DNA of 64,000 nucleotides, taken from Brevibacillus formosus (GTDB taxonomy: Bacteria > Bacillota > Bacilli > Brevibacillales > Brevibacillaceae). The translations under genes and the position numbers were made by a program. The notes under the pieces were generated by a model. That model was not told where the DNA came from. It searched no databases and saw nothing but the letters and a program-made list of their open reading frames with translations. This document shows, in pieces, positions 32,788-41,061 of the stretch (positions are counted from its first letter, which is position 1; each line of letters opens with the position of its first letter). The stretch spans positions 165,681 through 229,680 of the forward strand of contig NZ_PXZL01000027.1 in the NCBI RefSeq assembly GCF_003013405.1, written 5' to 3'.

Positions 32788-34476
32788 TTATTTCAACAAG
32801 TAAACCGCACGCGTAGTCATAAATCCTTTGACATCCTCACCTTTATCCAGCTTTTGCTCGACGAAAGGAATGCCAGCTTCTTGCAGACGTACTTTCACCG
32901 CATTGAAATGGTGGAAGTCAACGACCAGCGTTTTGTTGCTTGCTTTGATCTCTTTAAGCTGCTTTTTCACTAATGCATTGGCGCCAGACTGTCCAATGAT
33001 ATGAGAAGCATTTACCAATACCATATTGGCGAGCAAAATGACGACCAGAACCTTGCCCGCATGGCGGAAAAAGCTCTTCTGAACATCCCAGACTGCCAGC
33101 GCAATCAAGAGTGGAATCAACCAAAGCTGCGGAACATAGCGCGCCCACCAGCTTTCTGGATTAATGAGCACGGTCACGAAGAGCGCCAGACTGATCCACA
33201 GGAAAGGTGCCGCCTTTTTTCGATGAGTCCCCAAAAGCAAGGCGACGAGAATTAGGCATGTAACAATCACAGCTCCTCCGAAAAGCGGTCCGAATCCGGC
33301 TACACGCACGTCAGGAGAGTAGAACACGGCGAGCTCTTTCAAGGTGACCGTAAATGGCACCTTCCATGTAGGGCTATGGGGTGTTGCGATGTTCTCCGAT
33401 TTGGAAAATAAGGAGATAGCCAGATTTTCAACGTTGGTATTGTCTTTGAAACCATGCGGGCTATTCGAGGTCATGATATCAACGGCACCTTTGCCCGCCA
33501 ACGGATAAAACGGATGGCCCTTCGCAAGAGTGTTGGTGACATACGGATTGTACCCGACAACCACTACGGTGATAACAAGACTAATTGAAAGCCACACGAG
33601 CATGCTTTTGATGTGCTGACGGCGATCGTAGAAAAAGAAGAGCACGAGAATAGCCAAGCCGAGCAATCCGGCGTACCCCAATGCCGTGAATTTGATCTGC
33701 GCCAGCAGCATGAGTGCTGCACATAGTGCCAGTAGCGTCCAAGCATGGTAGCGTTTATACAGCAGATAGCCGAGAGCGCAGATGATGAGCACGAGTGAGC
33801 CAAGCTGTCCGTCAATATAGAACGAAGTCGATTGCGTAATCACTGCGGGATTGAACGCCGCAAGCAACGCGAAGGCAATCGCCGCCCCTTTTTTCTCTGG
33901 GAAAGCGGTTCGGATGGCAGCGAGTGTCAGGAAAAAGGACGATGCAATCAACAACAGGTTAAATATTTTGCTGACCTCAATTTGACCAGTCAGTTTATAC
34001 ATGACGGCATCGAGCATCCAAGGACCTTTGGCGTAATGATTAATCCACAGGTGAAAGGCGGAGAGAACCTCTCTATTATCCATCTCCTCCACCTCTTTTG
34101 AACCAGAAGGCTTGAGGATGGGCTGGTCATGAACCGGATTCCAGCCGTTGGTTATCTTTACGATTGCTTCTTGATGATACGTTTGTCCGTCAAAAGAGAG
34201 ATCAAACGTATTGGCGCTGATAAAGTAGCTGATGCCTGAAACAATCGCGAGTCCAGCCAAAAGGGAGAAAAACCAGGCTCGGCGACGTGAACTTACGAAG
34301 ACTGACACCATCGCGCCCATCGCAGCCAAAGCTGCAACGAGGCCAATCCAAAAGCTGGCGGCCGTCACGGATACGCCGAACAAAAATAAAACCGATGTGC
34401 TAAGCACAATCGTAGCCATAAACAAAAGCAAAGCCGTCCCGAGCAGGAACGAGTACGCAGCTGTACGGTTATTCAT
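32788..34476 (-). CDS. Polytopic GT-C-like membrane glycosyltransferase
   Basis: 562 residues with about eleven to thirteen hydrophobic helices and a short soluble C-terminal domain. The first large loop reads FDGQTYHQEA, placing an Asp where GT-C enzymes (PMT/ArnT/arabinosyltransferase type) have their catalytic acid after helix 1-2. Such enzymes use polyprenyl-phosphate sugars as donors on the outer face of the membrane. It is the last gene of a set with a polyprenyl-phosphate phosphoribosyltransferase, a PAP2-like phosphatase and a small transporter, which makes a lipid-linked pentose donor plausible. AGGAG is nine bases from ATG 34476; ATG 34482 is too close to it. Confidence 0.7.
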   Translation of the reverse strand: MNNRTAAYSFLLGTALLLFMATIVLSTSVLFLFGVSVTAASFWIGLVAALAAMGAMVSVFVSSRRRAWFFSLLAGLAIVSGISYFISANTFDLSFDGQTYHQEAIVKITNGWNPVHDQPILKPSGSKEVEEMDNREVLSAFHLWINHYAKGPWMLDAVMYKLTGQIEVSKIFNLLLIASSFFLTLAAIRTAFPEKKGAAIAFALLAAFNPAVITQSTSFYIDGQLGSLVLIICALGYLLYKRYHAWTLLALCAALMLLAQIKFTALGYAGLLGLAILVLFFFYDRRQHIKSMLVWLSISLVITVVVVGYNPYVTNTLAKGHPFYPLAGKGAVDIMTSNSPHGFKDNTNVENLAISLFSKSENIATPHSPTWKVPFTVTLKELAVFYSPDVRVAGFGPLFGGAVIVTCLILVALLLGTHRKKAAPFLWISLALFVTVLINPESWWARYVPQLWLIPLLIALAVWDVQKSFFRHAGKVLVVILLANMVLVNASHIIGQSGANALVKKQLKEIKASNKTLVVDFHHFNAVKVRLQEAGIPFVEQKLDKGEDVKGFMTTRAVYLLK

Positions 34477-34503
34477 GAACATAATCTCCTGTCTACGAAT
34501 CTA

Positions 34504-34944
34504 CTAGCCAATGAACTTAGGGAGGTTCGCTGCCAGCAGATGCAACACGGTCGCAAGCAGTACCCCAAGTACCAGACCCCCGGCAATTTCCCATCTGGTA
34601 TGTCCCATGCTTTCACGCAAAGGCTTGGTGGGAAACACGTCTGGATGTACCTTAGCGAGCTTGTTGAGCGCCTCTGCATGTTTTCCTACCGCTCTGCGCA
34701 ATCCAGTCGCATCGATGATCACAATAAACGTCACAGCCACGCCCAGCCCGAATGCCGGATGAGTAAAGCCCTCCTGCAAGCCAATCAGAAACACAGTGGT
34801 CACCATAACGGTTGTGTGCGTGCTGGGAAACCCGCCGTTCCCGACCATTTCTTTGGCCCGGGACCCAAAGCGAAGGTAATTAATCAAGAATTTGGTTATT
34901 CCGGACACAATCCAGCCGATAAACGGCGCTACCGCATATAACAT
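34504..34944 (-). CDS. Divergent PAP2-family membrane phosphatase
   Basis: 146 residues, about four membrane helices. It carries the divergent PAP2 (YuiD/DUF212-type) motifs: NGGFPSTHTT, IDATGLRRAVGKHAEALN and ESMGHTRWEIAGG, the last containing the C-terminal His of the acid-phosphatase site. Likely role: dephosphorylation of a lipid-linked phosphate at the membrane. In the present context, removal of the 5-phosphate from polyprenyl-phosphoryl-ribose-5-phosphate is a reasonable proposal, as a PAP2 protein does in mycobacteria. It lies 27 bases before the GT-C-like gene. Confidence 0.83.
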   Translation of the reverse strand: MLYAVAPFIGWIVSGITKFLINYLRFGSRAKEMVGNGGFPSTHTTVMVTTVFLIGLQEGFTHPAFGLGVAVTFIVIIDATGLRRAVGKHAEALNKLAKVHPDVFPTKPLRESMGHTRWEIAGGLVLGVLLATVLHLLAANLPKFIG

Positions 34945-34967
34945 GAGAAAACTCCTCTACGTGATGA

Positions 34968-35324
34968 TTACGACTGAGAAATGACGACGACGCCCACGAC
35001 GATAATCGCCAGACCAGCAATACGTGTAAGGGACAACGGTTCGTTGAAGATCAAGAAGGACAGCACAGCTACCAACACGTATCCGAGTGCTGCCATGGGA
35101 TAAGCATAGGAGAGCTGCACCTTTTCCAGCGCAGCAATCCAGATAAACGCAGAGAGTCCGTAAAGCGCAAGTCCCACCATAATTGGCAGGTTCGTGAAAT
35201 AGTGCAGGAACTTCAGTAGCAGCATGTCATTATTGCTGGTGAGCGAGGACGCGCCCATCTTCATCGCAACTTGTCCACACGCACTGAGGATCACGGAAAT
35301 GATGATGAGAACAATTGATGGCAT
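34968..35324 (-). CDS. Small EamA/SMR-like transporter, possible lipid-sugar flippase
   Basis: About 118 residues with four membrane helices, the size of SMR and ArnE/F proteins. It begins SIVLIIISVILSACGQVAMKMGA and has a half-EamA unit IWIAALEKVQLSYAYPMAALGYVLV with GLAIIVVGVVVI at the end. Four-helix proteins of this kind flip undecaprenyl-phosphate aminoarabinose (ArnE/F), and an SMR-like protein has been proposed for decaprenyl-phosphate arabinose in mycobacteria. Position between the UbiA-type enzyme and the phosphatase supports a flippase role by inference. GTG 35336 is an alternative start. Confidence 0.72.
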   Translation of the reverse strand: MPSIVLIIISVILSACGQVAMKMGASSLTSNNDMLLLKFLHYFTNLPIMVGLALYGLSAFIWIAALEKVQLSYAYPMAALGYVLVAVLSFLIFNEPLSLTRIAGLAIIVVGVVVISQS

Positions 35325-35370
35325 AGCCTGATCCACAACCTATCTGTGCAAGTAACTTCATGTACAATAC

Positions 35371-35540
35371 AGGTTCAAAAAGTTGGCTTTTCAGCACCGA
35401 GAAGATGGCGAGAACCGAACGAAGGAGGAGCGGAGTGTAGGGAATCTACATGAGCACCGGACTTCGGAGGTGAACGCCATATTCGATGTCGAAATAGCTT
35501 TCTAGACTACTTCGTGATCAAAAGACAACTTTTTGAACTT
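35371..35540. repeat. 170-bp MITE-like element with 21-bp terminal inverted repeats
   Basis: The left end (35371-35391) and the reverse complement of the right end (35520-35540) agree at 19 of 21 bases, with a 13-bp perfect core GTTCAAAAAGTTG. The interior encodes no convincing protein. It lies between the EamA-like gene and the UbiA-type gene of the same strand. Non-coding size, terminal repeats and placement fit a miniature inverted-repeat element or a structured RNA; copy number in the genome is not known here. Confidence 0.6.
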
Positions 35541-35548
35541 CCACTTCC

Positions 35549-36478
35549 TTATTTAAATTCAAATACGTAAATAATCCCGGCCACCATGACGACATACAGG
35601 AACACCGTAATGAGAATCGGCTTGTCCTGCAACAAAACTTTTTCCGGACTGCCGCCCTGCCCTGCGACGGTGATCAAATACAGGTAACGGAAAATACCAA
35701 AGATCACGAGCGGAATGGTCCACATCAAGTGAATCGTGCGTCCTGACGTAAAAGTGAACAAGGAATAGCTGATGATTGTCATGGTTGTCACAATCGTATT
35801 CAACTGATTCAACAATTCGGACGAATAACTGTCGAGCACTTTGCGATGCGTTCCTTTATCCTGCTGCAACAAAATCAGCTCGTGGCGACGTTTGCTGATG
35901 GCCAAAAACAGCGCAAGCAGCATCGTACAGAGCAAAAACCACGGCGTGAACGGCGTTTGGATCATTAGACTTCCACCAATGGCACGCAAAACAAAACCGG
36001 CTGAGATAATCATGACGTCCAGAATGACTACATGCTTCAGCTTCAACGAGTAAGCGACATTAAGCACAAAGTAAACCAACAGTACGAGCGCGAATAATCG
36101 GTCAAAGTAATAAGCACTAAACAGGGAACCTAGCAGCAAAAACACACCGAATGCTAATGCGAGGGCTGGCGGCAATGCACCAGAAGCCATGGGCCGGAAC
36201 TGTTTTTCCGGGTGATTTCGGTCATTTTTGATATCGACAAAATCATTGAGGATGTAGACACAGCCGGATACAAAACAAAACAGCAGGAAGGCCAGCACTG
36301 ATTTTCCAATGACATCCGGACTTACTTTGTGCAAGGAAAATAGCAAGGCAGCAAAGACAAGCAAGTTTTTCGTCCATTGATGTGGACGAAGCTGCTTTAC
36401 TAATAGGTAGACCATATTTTGTCGAACGCGTGGCGTTGTTTTGACGTCAACTTTAACAGAATTTGATGTTGCCCCCAT
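35549..36478 (-). CDS. UbiA-family polyprenyl-phosphate phosphoribosyltransferase (DPPR-synthase type)
   Basis: 309 residues, about eight or nine membrane helices. The first Asp-rich motif YILNDFVDIKNDRNHPEKQFRP with MASG is the hallmark of decaprenyl-phosphate phosphoribosyltransferases, and the second Asp motif (LDVMIISAGFVLRAIGG) follows. Such enzymes transfer ribose-5-phosphate from PRPP to a polyprenyl phosphate. In mycobacteria this starts decaprenyl-phosphate arabinose/ribose synthesis for the wall; in a Firmicute the end product is unknown. SD AGGGG precedes the ATG. The gene leads a minus-strand set with transporter, phosphatase and glycosyltransferase. Confidence 0.88.
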   Translation of the reverse strand: MGATSNSVKVDVKTTPRVRQNMVYLLVKQLRPHQWTKNLLVFAALLFSLHKVSPDVIGKSVLAFLLFCFVSGCVYILNDFVDIKNDRNHPEKQFRPMASGALPPALALAFGVFLLLGSLFSAYYFDRLFALVLLVYFVLNVAYSLKLKHVVILDVMIISAGFVLRAIGGSLMIQTPFTPWFLLCTMLLALFLAISKRRHELILLQQDKGTHRKVLDSYSSELLNQLNTIVTTMTIISYSLFTFTSGRTIHLMWTIPLVIFGIFRYLYLITVAGQGGSPEKVLLQDKPILITVFLYVVMVAGIIYVFEFK

Positions 36479-36653
36479 ATCTAACCCCTATCCTAATATC
36501 GAATCTTGTACCTTCTAATGACGGAAAATGTAAAAAGAAGGTTACACCTGTAATATGGTAACATAACTTCGCCCATAAAAATTTAAGGATAACAGAAAAA
36601 ATGTGAACTTGCGAGAAAGAATGATTCCCAAAAATAATATCGAGGTTTACAAG

Positions 36654-36687
36654 AAAACGCAGCCCTCATAAACGAGCTGCGTTTTTT
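36654..36687 (-). terminator. Terminator of the efe operon
   Basis: AAAACGCAGC (36654-36663) pairs with GCTGCGTTTT (36676-36685); T-runs occur on both strands. It lies just past the stop of the FTR1 gene on the minus strand. Confidence 0.85.
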
Positions 36688-36701
36688 CAGGTTTTCTCTT
36701 T

Positions 36702-38495
36702 TTAGTTCACTCGAGAAATAGGAGTTGCTGCTTTTTTCCGTGAGTACAGGAACAAATTGAAAAGAACGATCACGAGTATGATCAATTGCGGGATCGTCGT
36801 TTCCCAGCTCGCGTAAATGCCGAGAGTCGGTGCATACAACAAGTAATCGCTGCTGTGTGCAGATAAGCTACCGGTCACCTGCAAAGCGTGGATGCTGACG
36901 CCGATGAATTTAAACGCCATATAGTAGAGCAGGAGACTGGCTACAAAAAAGAACGGACGAACCGGAATGCGTGCACTGAGCTTGATGATGACAAAGCCAA
37001 TCACGGCCAAGACGACAAGCGCGCTCAAAATGCCGATCGCCAGGTCTGTCATGGAGATTGTAGCGGCCATTCCCATATAAAAGATAATCGTTTCTGCCCC
37101 TTCGCGGGCGACAGCGAGAAAGGCGGTGAATGAGAGTGACCACAGAGCTCCTGTTGCCAAAGAAGAACCGATAGATTTCTCGACAAACTGATTCCATGCT
37201 TGCAAATTGGACTTCTTATGCAACCAGGCCCCGATCGTCACCATAAAGAAGACGGCAATGAGTCCAGTTACTCCCTCAATCGTTTCTCGTGAATTGCCTG
37301 TGGAAAGGTTGGAGAAAACGACACTGAGGATGACGGCAAGAATGGCGGAAACTACGATTCCGGCAACTGACCCAGACCAGATCCATTTGCGCTTGTCGGC
37401 ATTGCCTGACTTGTTCAGGACAGTAAGCAGAGAGACGATGATCAAGATAGCCTCCAGTCCTTCGCGGAACAAGATGAGTCCCGCATCCCAAGCGGTGTAC
37501 GAGGACGCTGTCGCAAATGGCGCAAGCTCTGTCTTCATTTCCGCAAGATTTGCTGTCGCCTTTTCCCATTGCGGGGGATTGGACAGGATGAGTGTCGGGA
37601 TGGCGACCATCTTGGCTTCGATACTGCTGTAGGTAGCAGGCGATTTGGTCATGACTACACCTTCAACAGAGGGCCAAGAGGTGATAAAGGTCTCCATTTT
37701 GTCCGAAGCAGCAGTTGCATCCTGGTTGGCGATATCTGTTTCTACCGATGCAAGGAGTACCAGTAGAGACGAGATGGTGGGCTGCTCGGAGGAAGGATTC
37801 CCAGCGGCCTGTTGGACTGCCTTTCCTGCCAAATAATTGTCCACCGCAGTAATGAGTGCCTGTACTTTCTCTGCGCTCTTTTTAGGATCGGGTGGTTCTG
37901 TGTTCAGGGCAATGCGCGCGCCGCTGATTTTGATTTCCATATCTCCGTAAACTGCGGCATTTTCCGCTCGAACAAGACCCTCCGCCTTGTACCAGCCGGT
38001 GACGAAGCTGTTGTACGATTGCTTGGCTTTCGTCAGATCGCCTTCCGTGATGGCTGTCATGCTGTTTTGCAAGAGCGGTAGCAGTGCCGCAATTTGCTTG
38101 TGTGTGCGTTCTTTTGGCTGACCGCCTTCTTCTTTGGACGAGACGTAACGATCCGTCGCTTTTGCCAGATTGGAGATGGCTGATTTTGCAGTGTCAGGAT
38201 TCGCCTTCGCTTGGGCAAGGGCTTGCTCTGCTTCCGCGAGTGCTTGTGTCAGCGCTTGGGCATCTGCGGAGGTCTCTTCCGAATTGCTCTCCCAGATGGT
38301 CTTTATGCCGCTGACCGCTTTGGTTGCTTCTTCCCAGTTGTTATCTCCCGTGCTAATCAACGCATCGCTAGAGAGGGCGATCATTTGCTTGAGCTGCTCT
38401 GGCACCAGCGGCGCGGCTACAGCGGCAGACAGAGCAGATGTCCATAGCAGCATGCATGTACAAAGGATAAACAGATAGCGTTTCAAGGTGTTCAC
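36702..38495 (-). CDS. efeU: EfeU/FTR1-type iron permease with long extracytoplasmic N-terminal domain
   Basis: 597 residues. A signal peptide (to about residue 28, ending AVAA) is followed by ~300 residues of helical extracytoplasmic domain with internal similarity (two or three repeats around SLLVLLASVETDIANQD / ALLPLLQNSMTAITEGD). The C-terminal ~260 residues are the FTR1 permease with REGLEAI (iron-binding REGLE motif) and the second copy REGAETI. It imports iron handed over by EfeO and EfeB. Last gene of efeO-efeB-efeU, 18 bases after efeB. Confidence 0.9.
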   Translation of the reverse strand: MNTLKRYLFILCTCMLLWTSALSAAVAAPLVPEQLKQMIALSSDALISTGDNNWEEATKAVSGIKTIWESNSEETSADAQALTQALAEAEQALAQAKANPDTAKSAISNLAKATDRYVSSKEEGGQPKERTHKQIAALLPLLQNSMTAITEGDLTKAKQSYNSFVTGWYKAEGLVRAENAAVYGDMEIKISGARIALNTEPPDPKKSAEKVQALITAVDNYLAGKAVQQAAGNPSSEQPTISSLLVLLASVETDIANQDATAASDKMETFITSWPSVEGVVMTKSPATYSSIEAKMVAIPTLILSNPPQWEKATANLAEMKTELAPFATASSYTAWDAGLILFREGLEAILIIVSLLTVLNKSGNADKRKWIWSGSVAGIVVSAILAVILSVVFSNLSTGNSRETIEGVTGLIAVFFMVTIGAWLHKKSNLQAWNQFVEKSIGSSLATGALWSLSFTAFLAVAREGAETIIFYMGMAATISMTDLAIGILSALVVLAVIGFVIIKLSARIPVRPFFFVASLLLYYMAFKFIGVSIHALQVTGSLSAHSSDYLLYAPTLGIYASWETTIPQLIILVIVLFNLFLYSRKKAATPISRVN

Positions 38496-38513
38496 TCCAT
38501 CCCAGGTAGTTGG

Positions 38514-39791
38514 TTAAAATAGTGTGTCCCCGATGTATCCGCCCTCACTTGCACCAGGTAGACAGGCGTACAAACCACTGCCAACATGGGTGATATATTC
38601 ATTGAGCAGGTCGACAGATGCGAGCTTTTGTTGCATCGGAATAAACTGCTTGCGCGGATCACGATTGAAGCAAATGAACAAAAGCCCAGCATCGAGCTGA
38701 CCAGTCTTGAGATCCATTCCACTCGAATAAGAGTATCCACGCCGCAAAATTTTCACCTTACCCTCCATATGGGCCAAGGCGACATGGGAATCGACAGGAA
38801 TAACGGGTTTGCCCTTGGCATCCTGTCGATCTAGCTCCAGCTCGTCGAACTCATTTGCTTTGCCAAGAGGCGCTCCGGTTAAACGATGACGACCAAATGT
38901 ATTCTCCTGATCGGTGAGGGAGGAGCGATCCCACACCTCGATCCGCATGCGGATTCGACGCATAACCATGTAGCTTCCGCCTGCCATCCACGCGGGACTT
39001 TCAGCAGTGTGAGCCCAGACGACTTCATTTGCGGTAGCGGGATCGTTTACCTGCGGATTGTTCGTGCCATCCTTAAAGCCCATCAGATTCCGTGGTGTGG
39101 AACCAGTCGGGTCGGATGCGCTGGTACGCTGGAAGCCTTCCTGTAGCCAGTGGAGGACAGCTTTTCCTCGAGCGATCCGGGCCAAATTCCGCAGGGCATG
39201 GAAGGCGACCTGTGGATCGTTGGCGCAGACCTGCACGACAATATCGCCACCCGACCATTCCTTTCGCATTTCATCGCTGTTGAAGCGAGGTAAATCGACC
39301 AAAGGAGCTGGGCGTTTGGATGCCAGACCAAAGCGCTCGTCGAAGAAAGAAGCGCCAAGCCCAAATGTGATCGTCAATTTCATTGGGCGCAGGCCCATGG
39401 CTTCTCCCGTGTCGACAGGAGGAAGAAGGGCGTTATCGCTCTCCTCATCGACGTTTTTGCCGGCAGTCATGCGTGCTGCTGCCTGTGTCCAGCTTTGAAA
39501 CAAGCTGCGGACATCCCCTAGCGAGGTCGTCGTCAAATCAAAAGCACCCATGCAGATAAAATCCTGCATAGGTGTAATGATTCCGGACTGATGCTTGCCA
39601 TAAAAGGGAATGACCTCATCTGCACCGGTCGGAGTGGCACTCGTCTGCTCATTTTTAGGAGGAGAGGGCAAAAGGCTATTAACCCCAGTCGCCCCCAACA
39701 GCAGTCCAATCCCTCCGACCCCAGCCAACTTCAAAGCTTCTCGACGTGTGATTTTGTTCGCTGTGGTGTTTGCGAGATGCTTGTCATTCAT
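38514..39791 (-). CDS. efeB: EfeB, Tat-exported Dyp-type heme peroxidase
   Basis: 425 residues. A twin-arginine signal ITRREALKLAG with a following hydrophobic stretch shows Tat export of the folded heme protein. The Dyp-peroxidase motif is MGFKDGTNNP (GxxDG with catalytic Asp), with downstream VMRRIRMRIEVWDR and GAPLG. In EfeUOB systems it oxidises ferrous iron or strips iron from heme outside the membrane and passes it on. Four bases separate it from efeO. Confidence 0.92.
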   Translation of the reverse strand: MNDKHLANTTANKITRREALKLAGVGGIGLLLGATGVNSLLPSPPKNEQTSATPTGADEVIPFYGKHQSGIITPMQDFICMGAFDLTTTSLGDVRSLFQSWTQAAARMTAGKNVDEESDNALLPPVDTGEAMGLRPMKLTITFGLGASFFDERFGLASKRPAPLVDLPRFNSDEMRKEWSGGDIVVQVCANDPQVAFHALRNLARIARGKAVLHWLQEGFQRTSASDPTGSTPRNLMGFKDGTNNPQVNDPATANEVVWAHTAESPAWMAGGSYMVMRRIRMRIEVWDRSSLTDQENTFGRHRLTGAPLGKANEFDELELDRQDAKGKPVIPVDSHVALAHMEGKVKILRRGYSYSSGMDLKTGQLDAGLLFICFNRDPRKQFIPMQQKLASVDLLNEYITHVGSGLYACLPGASEGGYIGDTLF

Positions 39792-39795
39792 CTTG

Positions 39796-40692
39796 TTAGC
39801 CTCCTACGATCTTACCCATTTTGGACAATGGCTCAGCCAATGCATCGAGGGACTGACTCAGCTTTTTCACTTGGTCTTCTTTCAATTCGGTGTACAGCAC
39901 ATAGCCGTCGCCTTTGCGGTAAGGTGCGAGGGCTTTGTCCAAATCAGCAAAGCGAGCTTCAATTTCACTGGCAAGAGCAGAGTCTTTTGCCGTAACAGCA
40001 GGCTTCAATACTTTGTAAATTTCGTGAGCGCCTTCTACGTTCGCAGCGAAATCGTACAAGTCGTTATGGGAATAGCGTTCTTCCTCACCAGTCACCTTGC
40101 TCGTCGATACCTCGTTCAAGAGCTCAACCGCACCGGTTACCAGCATAGGCACATCAATTTCGACGCTCTCTACTTTCACGCGGAGCTGCTTCACATCTTG
40201 CAGCAGTTGATCCGCTACTTTTCCTTGGTCAGCAACCGATTTGGTTTCCCAGAGTGCTTTCTCCAATTTGTGATAGCCGCGCCATTCGTTATCAGGCACA
40301 TCGCCTTCGCGGGCATCGATCCACGGGTCAAAATCGCCGAGAGATTCCGCAATAGGCTCGATTCTCTCAAAGTAAGCACGGGCTGGAGCATACTCTTTTT
40401 TCGCTTTCTCCATATCGCCTGCTTTGACGGCGGTGGTAAAGCTTTCTGTTGCTTTTACGAATTGGTCGGTTTGGTCAACGACCCATTTTCGGTATTGATC
40501 GATAGAGGCTTGCAGCTCAGGAGAAGCAGCAGGAGCAGTGCTCGCTGTTGCGGACTGATCAGCAGCAGGCTTGTCAGGCTGCGTGGCTTCTGGTTTTTTC
40601 TCCTCGGTTTGTGTTTGTGCGTTTCCGCAAGCGGCGAGCAAGGAGGAACCGAGAATCACTGCGGCGAGTGGATAACTCCATTTTTGAATCAT
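39796..40692 (-). CDS. efeO: EfeO, iron-binding lipoprotein (imelysin/M75 domain)
   Basis: 298 residues from ATG 40692, which has GAAGGGA nine to ten bases upstream; an ATG at 40710 lies within that SD. A lipobox LLAAC anchors it to the membrane. A disordered Thr/Ala/Pro/Lys linker precedes the M75 domain, which contains the metal-site motif HxxE in GYHKLEKALW, and HNDLYDFAANVEGAHEIY. It captures iron for EfeU. First gene of the operon, behind a Fur box. Confidence 0.9.
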   Translation of the reverse strand: MIQKWSYPLAAVILGSSLLAACGNAQTQTEEKKPEATQPDKPAADQSATASTAPAASPELQASIDQYRKWVVDQTDQFVKATESFTTAVKAGDMEKAKKEYAPARAYFERIEPIAESLGDFDPWIDAREGDVPDNEWRGYHKLEKALWETKSVADQGKVADQLLQDVKQLRVKVESVEIDVPMLVTGAVELLNEVSTSKVTGEEERYSHNDLYDFAANVEGAHEIYKVLKPAVTAKDSALASEIEARFADLDKALAPYRKGDGYVLYTELKEDQVKKLSQSLDALAEPLSKMGKIVGG

Positions 40693-40726
40693 GAAAAGAC
40701 ATCCCTTCATCTAATATGAGTGCATA

Positions 40727-40763
40727 ATTATATGGTTATATGTCGATAATGAATATCATTATC
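40727..40763 (-). promoter_or_regulatory. Fur box and promoter of efeOBU
   Basis: GATAATGAATATCATTATC (40745-40763) has perfect 8-base arms GATAATGA/TCATTATC around ATA and nearly equals the Fur consensus. On the minus strand a TATAAT (-10) sits at 40727-40732, so the Fur box covers the -35 region. Iron repression is expected. Confidence 0.88.
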
Positions 40764-40887
40764 ATCCACAAAGAATTTTACTCTTTCTTAAACAGTTTGC
40801 AATCTTTTTTTGGCTAACAATCACTGGTTAGTTTTGGCGTTGTTCACATAAAACCAAAAGTAGCTCAACAATCCCTTAACAATGACC

Positions 40888-41031
40888 TGTTATGATCGAG
40901 CTATCAACTAAATGAATAACGTCTGTAAGTGGGTCGAGACGTGGAGAAAGCCCTCATACAGCAATAGATTTGAAAAAGACCGTTCTTTCGGTTTGTTTCT
41001 TTGTGCTATTGCCGTGTATGAGGGCTTTTTG
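40888..41031 (+). promoter_or_regulatory. Promoter and terminator-like leader of the glycerophosphodiester operon
   Basis: An extended -10 TGTTATGAT (40888-40896) is followed by a small hairpin ACGTCT (40919-40924)/AGACGT (40937-40942). Next comes a long one, AAAGCCCTCATACA...GCAATAG (40947-40967) with CTATTGCCGTGTATGAGGGCTTT (41006-41028), with a two-base bulge and TTTTT. No gene precedes it on this strand, so it looks like an attenuator in front of the HAD gene. The operon's last gene encodes GlpP, an mRNA-binding antiterminator, which makes it a candidate GlpP target. Confidence 0.6.
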
Positions 41032-41061
41032 TGTTTTCGATGAAAGGAGCGAGTAGGGGAT

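Noticed and set aside
40913..41042. 43-codon ORF in the leader before the HAD gene (starting MNNVCKWVETW)
   Set aside because: No ribosome site, and it coincides with the two hairpins; structure explains the sequence better than coding.
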